The notes beneath the pieces were generated by a model that saw only the letters and a program-made list of their open reading frames with translations, ran no database searches and was not told where the DNA came from. A stretch of DNA of 64,000 bases from Musa acuminata AAA Group. Its lineage: Eukaryota; Streptophyta; Magnoliopsida; Zingiberales; Musaceae. Location of the stretch: assembly GCF_036884655.1 (NCBI RefSeq), contig NC_088349.1, forward strand, positions 44,048,501 through 44,112,500. The letters run 5' to 3'. A program made the translations under genes and the position numbers. Shown piece by piece: positions 60,817 to 64,000 of this stretch. Numbering within the stretch: position 1 is the stretch's first letter; the number at the start of each line of letters is the position of its first letter.

Positions 60817-62348
60817 ATAAGTATTTATATTTTAATCTGCATTTTGAGTATCGTAGGATGCTTCAATCAGGATGAGACAATTAAAGCAGAAAAAATCATG
60901 TTGGGCTGGTGGAACATGTCAGAAGATTGAACGTCGAACCGGTAGATCGGTCAACGTATCAATAGAAGGCTTTGGGCCGTAGATTTGAGCATCGGGCCAA
61001 GAAGAGCAGATATTATGCCAAGGATATTGGAGTTGCGGAGTCAACTGGTCGATTGGGCAATAGGCCATAAGAGAGGACGATGCGTCGAAGAATCGGACGA
61101 AGCATTGAGGGACCAATGACATGCCAGACAACTTGATTAATGCTTAGTATTAATTATCTAGATCAAAGTATGTTTTTACATGTGTAGGATTAACTACGAT
61201 AGCAAGGCATGAAGCAAAATGAAATCCCGGAGTCAAGGACGTGACTTCATTAGGAGTTTGAGAGTTCGTCGAAAGTCCGGACGTTCATCGAAAGTTCTAG
61301 AGGAACCAGCCAAGAAGTCTAAAAGCTTATCAGAGAAGCTCATCGAAACTTCTTAAGAAGATCGTCATGAAGTCCAGGAACTTGCTGGGTGTCCGCCGGA
61401 ACATTGCCGAGAGATCGTTGGAAGTTCGCCGGAAGAATAGACATAGGGACTTGTTTTGTTTAGCAAATGTCTTAGGATTTCGTAGTTAGCACGTAATTGA
61501 GCTTGAATTTGAGCCAACCCAATTAGGGGCCAGTTAGGCTCATATAAGAATTATATTGGGCCCAATAAGAAGCCCAAATAGTGCCCCAAGAAGTCTCACT
61601 GTCGTGGCATAGTCTTCGAAACTATGTTAGGCGGTGGTACTGCCAATCTGGGTGGTGGTACCACCCAGCACTGCCCCACAGGTGGTGGTACCACCTAGGA
61701 CAGTGTCAGTCAGACTGACACTAGGTGGTGGTATTGTCCAGTGCAGGTGGTGGTACCGTCCGTGACCGGGGAACCTGGGATGGGAAAGTTTTAGGCTCCA
61801 AGTTTGAATCAACTTGAAGCCTATAAATACCCCTCTCATCTCTGGTTAAAATACAGAAGCATAGAGAGATTAAAAAGAAAGAAACGCTGCTAAAATCTTA
61901 TGTGATCTCCTCTCCCTCTTCTAAGTGTTAAACTAGTTTGAGAAAGGAGTAAGTGAGTGCTTGTAAGGGTTATCTCCTAAACCCGGTAAAAGGAGAAGAG
62001 GGGTGTAAAATAGTGATTGGCCTTCGCCTATTGAAGGAAGGCCTCTAGTGGACGTCAGTGACCTCGTCGGAGGAGGAAGCCAAAAGTGGATGTAGGTCAC
62101 GTTGACGAACCACTCTAAAACTCTGGTTTGCATTTACTTATTGCTATTTACCTTACTGCAAACCTCCATATGTGCTTTACTTCCTCATTACTTTTGCTGC
62201 ACACCTTTACGAACATGCTTTCAAGTTAAGTTTCCGAAATCGATTTTACGTCGGAAACCGGTTTTAACGAAACGAAGTTTTTGAAGACGTAGTTTTTATC
62301 CGCTGCACTAATTCACCCCCCTCTTAGTGCCGACTCTTGATCCTAATA
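60782..62348 (+). repeat. Element F 3' LTR
   Basis: 1567 bp, ending CCTAATA (terminal CA changed to TA). The palindrome array is at about 61628-61773 and the TATA box at 61822-61829. It is followed by AATAA. Confidence 0.9.
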
Positions 62349-63127
62349 AATAAGATATTTATGCTCAGTATATTTTACTAGATATGTCTTAGTAGAATGA
62401 CATTGTTGTAAAATAAAATTATACCCTTATAGATATAATTACAAACATGACAAGCTGTTCTTCTATACTCATATCAATGTAAGGTTAAGCTTGAAGTACA
62501 ATTATGTATATTTTAAATAAGGTTTTTAATAAGTCAGTTTTATTAATTTCATTTGAGTTATGACTAAATGAAAGTAGATTTAATATTTTTTATTTTTTTT
62601 ATTATTTATCTAAAAATATAATCAATATATATTTTATTATCCTAATCATAAACGAGGATAGTTGAATTTGATAATGTAATATTCTTAGACAATGATAAGT
62701 AAGTGCAAGTGAAAATTTTAAATTTTGATCTTGATGTTGATGAGACACAAATTCATACTTTTTATTATTTTCTATTCGAAAAGCTATTATTTCTCAAATC
62801 ACTAAATGGTTTGATGAAGATAAATAATAAAATAGTATTAATAAACTCTCACATATTGTTGATATCGCTATTGATGAACTTGTATAACAACCACAATGGA
62901 TAGTTTTGAGAATATCTTAAAGAGAAAGGAGATCTATTATTTCTGATAATTTTGTAATATATATATAAGAATCATATTATGATATAAGAATCAAAAAAGA
63001 TTCTTTATCGTTTTCATACACCAAAAAAAGTAATAATTCTAAAAAGTGATGTATTCTAATAAAGAGAGTTAAAATCAATAAACTAGAATGGTATCTAATA
63101 ACTCGTTAAATTATCCAATAATTATAA

Positions 63128-63129
<2 letters not shown>

Positions 63130-63188
<59 letters not shown>

Positions 63189-63190
63189 TC
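63130..63190. repeat. ATT and AT microsatellites
   Basis: A run of ATT units passes directly into a run of AT units within element G. Confidence 0.9.
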
Positions 63191-64000
63191 TTTAACATGA
63201 CTTAAAGAATAATGTTAAATGATATAAGGTTAGACTTGTGATTCAACATTTTTCTCAGAAAAAAAATTTATGAGACAACAACCATAATGAAAATTTTTCT
63301 TTGGTTCTAAAAGGGACTTATTGAGGATCGTCAAATGAAAATAACTTTTTTGAATAGAAAAAGAATAAAAAATTTTGATATATATTTTGAAAATATATTT
63401 ATGACCCTAAATAAGCTTTTAGATAATAGTATATAAGTTGATGATATCATTATTTTCTTCATATTTAAAAATATTATTTATTAGTATTTATATCTAAAGG
63501 TTAGTGAAAGTTAGTTTATTATATTGATGTTGTATATGAGTGATATTTTACTTATTAATAGTGATTTTGATTTATTATACAAAACCAAGTAATTTTCCAT
63601 CAAGAATATTAAGATAATTGATATGATTGAGACAACTTATGTTATTAGGATAAAGACATCTAGAGGTACATTTTAATGATTGCTAAAACTATGTCTCAAA
63701 AAGGGTATATTGATCAAATTTTAGAGAGATTTAATATATAATTTTGTTTAACAATTATTTCATCCATAACCATTTATGAAAATTTTAATCAAAGCTAGCA
63801 TTTTTAAAATAACTTAGAAAATAATTAAATAAAATAAAAATATTTCTTATGGATATGTTGTCAAAAATATATTATATGCTCAATCCTATTTTAGACCAAT
63901 TATTAGTTATGTACCCAAAATATTAGGTATATATTATAGTTAGTCATGAATGAAATATCAGAATGGTGCAAAGGAAGGTAAAAATATATTTGTATGGGAC

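Larger units (their letters stand above)
55077..62348 (+). mobile_element. Element F: SIRE-like LTR retrotransposon lacking pol
   Basis: LTRs (55077-56659 and 60782-62348) start TGTTGAATCTCAG, like element E but visibly more diverged from each other than E's are. The primer site is at 56662-56673 and the polypurine tract at 60768-60780. A perfect AATAA duplication (55072-55076 and 62349-62353) flanks it. Only part of gag remains; protease, integrase, reverse transcriptase and RNase H are absent. Its leader holds the TRIM-like element. Confidence 0.92.
53880..64000 (+). mobile_element. Element G: heavily decayed Ty1/copia, split by F, running off the window
   Basis: Its own sequence lies left (about 53880-55076) and right (62354-64000) of element F. 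The left side shows gag fragments (YDSFKIHYNIF, then a QGISKNKIKLKNNS-type basic stretch), a ruined zinc knuckle (CYFYCKKGHVKKYYK near 54360) and a protease-like DSSVSAHITN (54488-54517). The right side shows TRIVEFDNVIFLDN (62652-62693) and MSDILLINSD (63537-63566, decayed catalytic box), then KKGYIDQILERFN (63699-63737) and YGYVVKNILYAQSYFRP (63849-63899). This is the copia order. No LTR is identified. Confidence 0.75.

Overview
The window looks like plant nuclear DNA. It has two intron-bearing housekeeping-type genes at the left end, and then about 50 kb of LTR retrotransposons nested inside one another. Gene style (ABI-like protein, plant importin beta-1) and the mix of SIRE-like and long-LTR Ty1/copia elements suggest a monocot, perhaps Zingiberales/banana family. 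That placement is an impression from family resemblance and was not tested by any search.

1-12.3 kb, gene space. A seven-exon ABI-like (ABIL) gene of the SCAR/WAVE actin pathway runs rightward at 1330-3079. It faces an importin beta-1 gene running leftward: coding exons 5057-7467 and 4763-4961, and an inferred 5' UTR exon near 12120-12290. The inferred 4.6-kb leader intron of the importin gene holds a 5'-truncated RTE-type LINE (8487-9312) with a 17-bp target duplication.

13.8-52.0 kb, first nest. The oldest layer is a decayed copia element A (+, about 13761-52019). Three insertions split it. E (+, 16151-24095) is a SIRE-like copia with target duplication ATGTG. D (+, 24184-43238) is an old long-LTR copia with CTTTG. 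H (-, 44097-50293) is a gag-deficient copia with an imperfect ATGAT/GTGAT duplication. D is itself split by a solo LTR, C (-, 30716-40989, GATCT/TATCT). C is split in turn by B (-, 31328-40101, CTAGG), a nearly pristine element of the same family with one uninterrupted gag-pol frame. The order of insertion is therefore A, then D, then C, then B, with E and H entering A independently. A's broken reading frames continue across each insertion, which confirms the reconstruction.

53.9-64.0 kb, second nest. Decayed copia element G (+) is split by F (+, 55077-62348, AATAA), a SIRE-like element that has lost all of pol. F's leader carries an 801-bp TRIM-like mini-retrotransposon (56709-57509).

The most interesting signals are non-coding. 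Both SIRE-like elements place the polypurine tract beside or within the loop of a roughly 20-bp inverted repeat spanning the 3' LTR boundary, and one stem pair differs between them in a compensatory way. The B/D family has a leader with repeated small stem-loops (TCGAG-TCC-CTCGA) and a GC-rich block that is larger in B than in D. The SIRE-like LTRs carry arrays of GC-rich palindromes that vary in copy number. I saw no RNA genes, CRISPR arrays or prokaryotic features.
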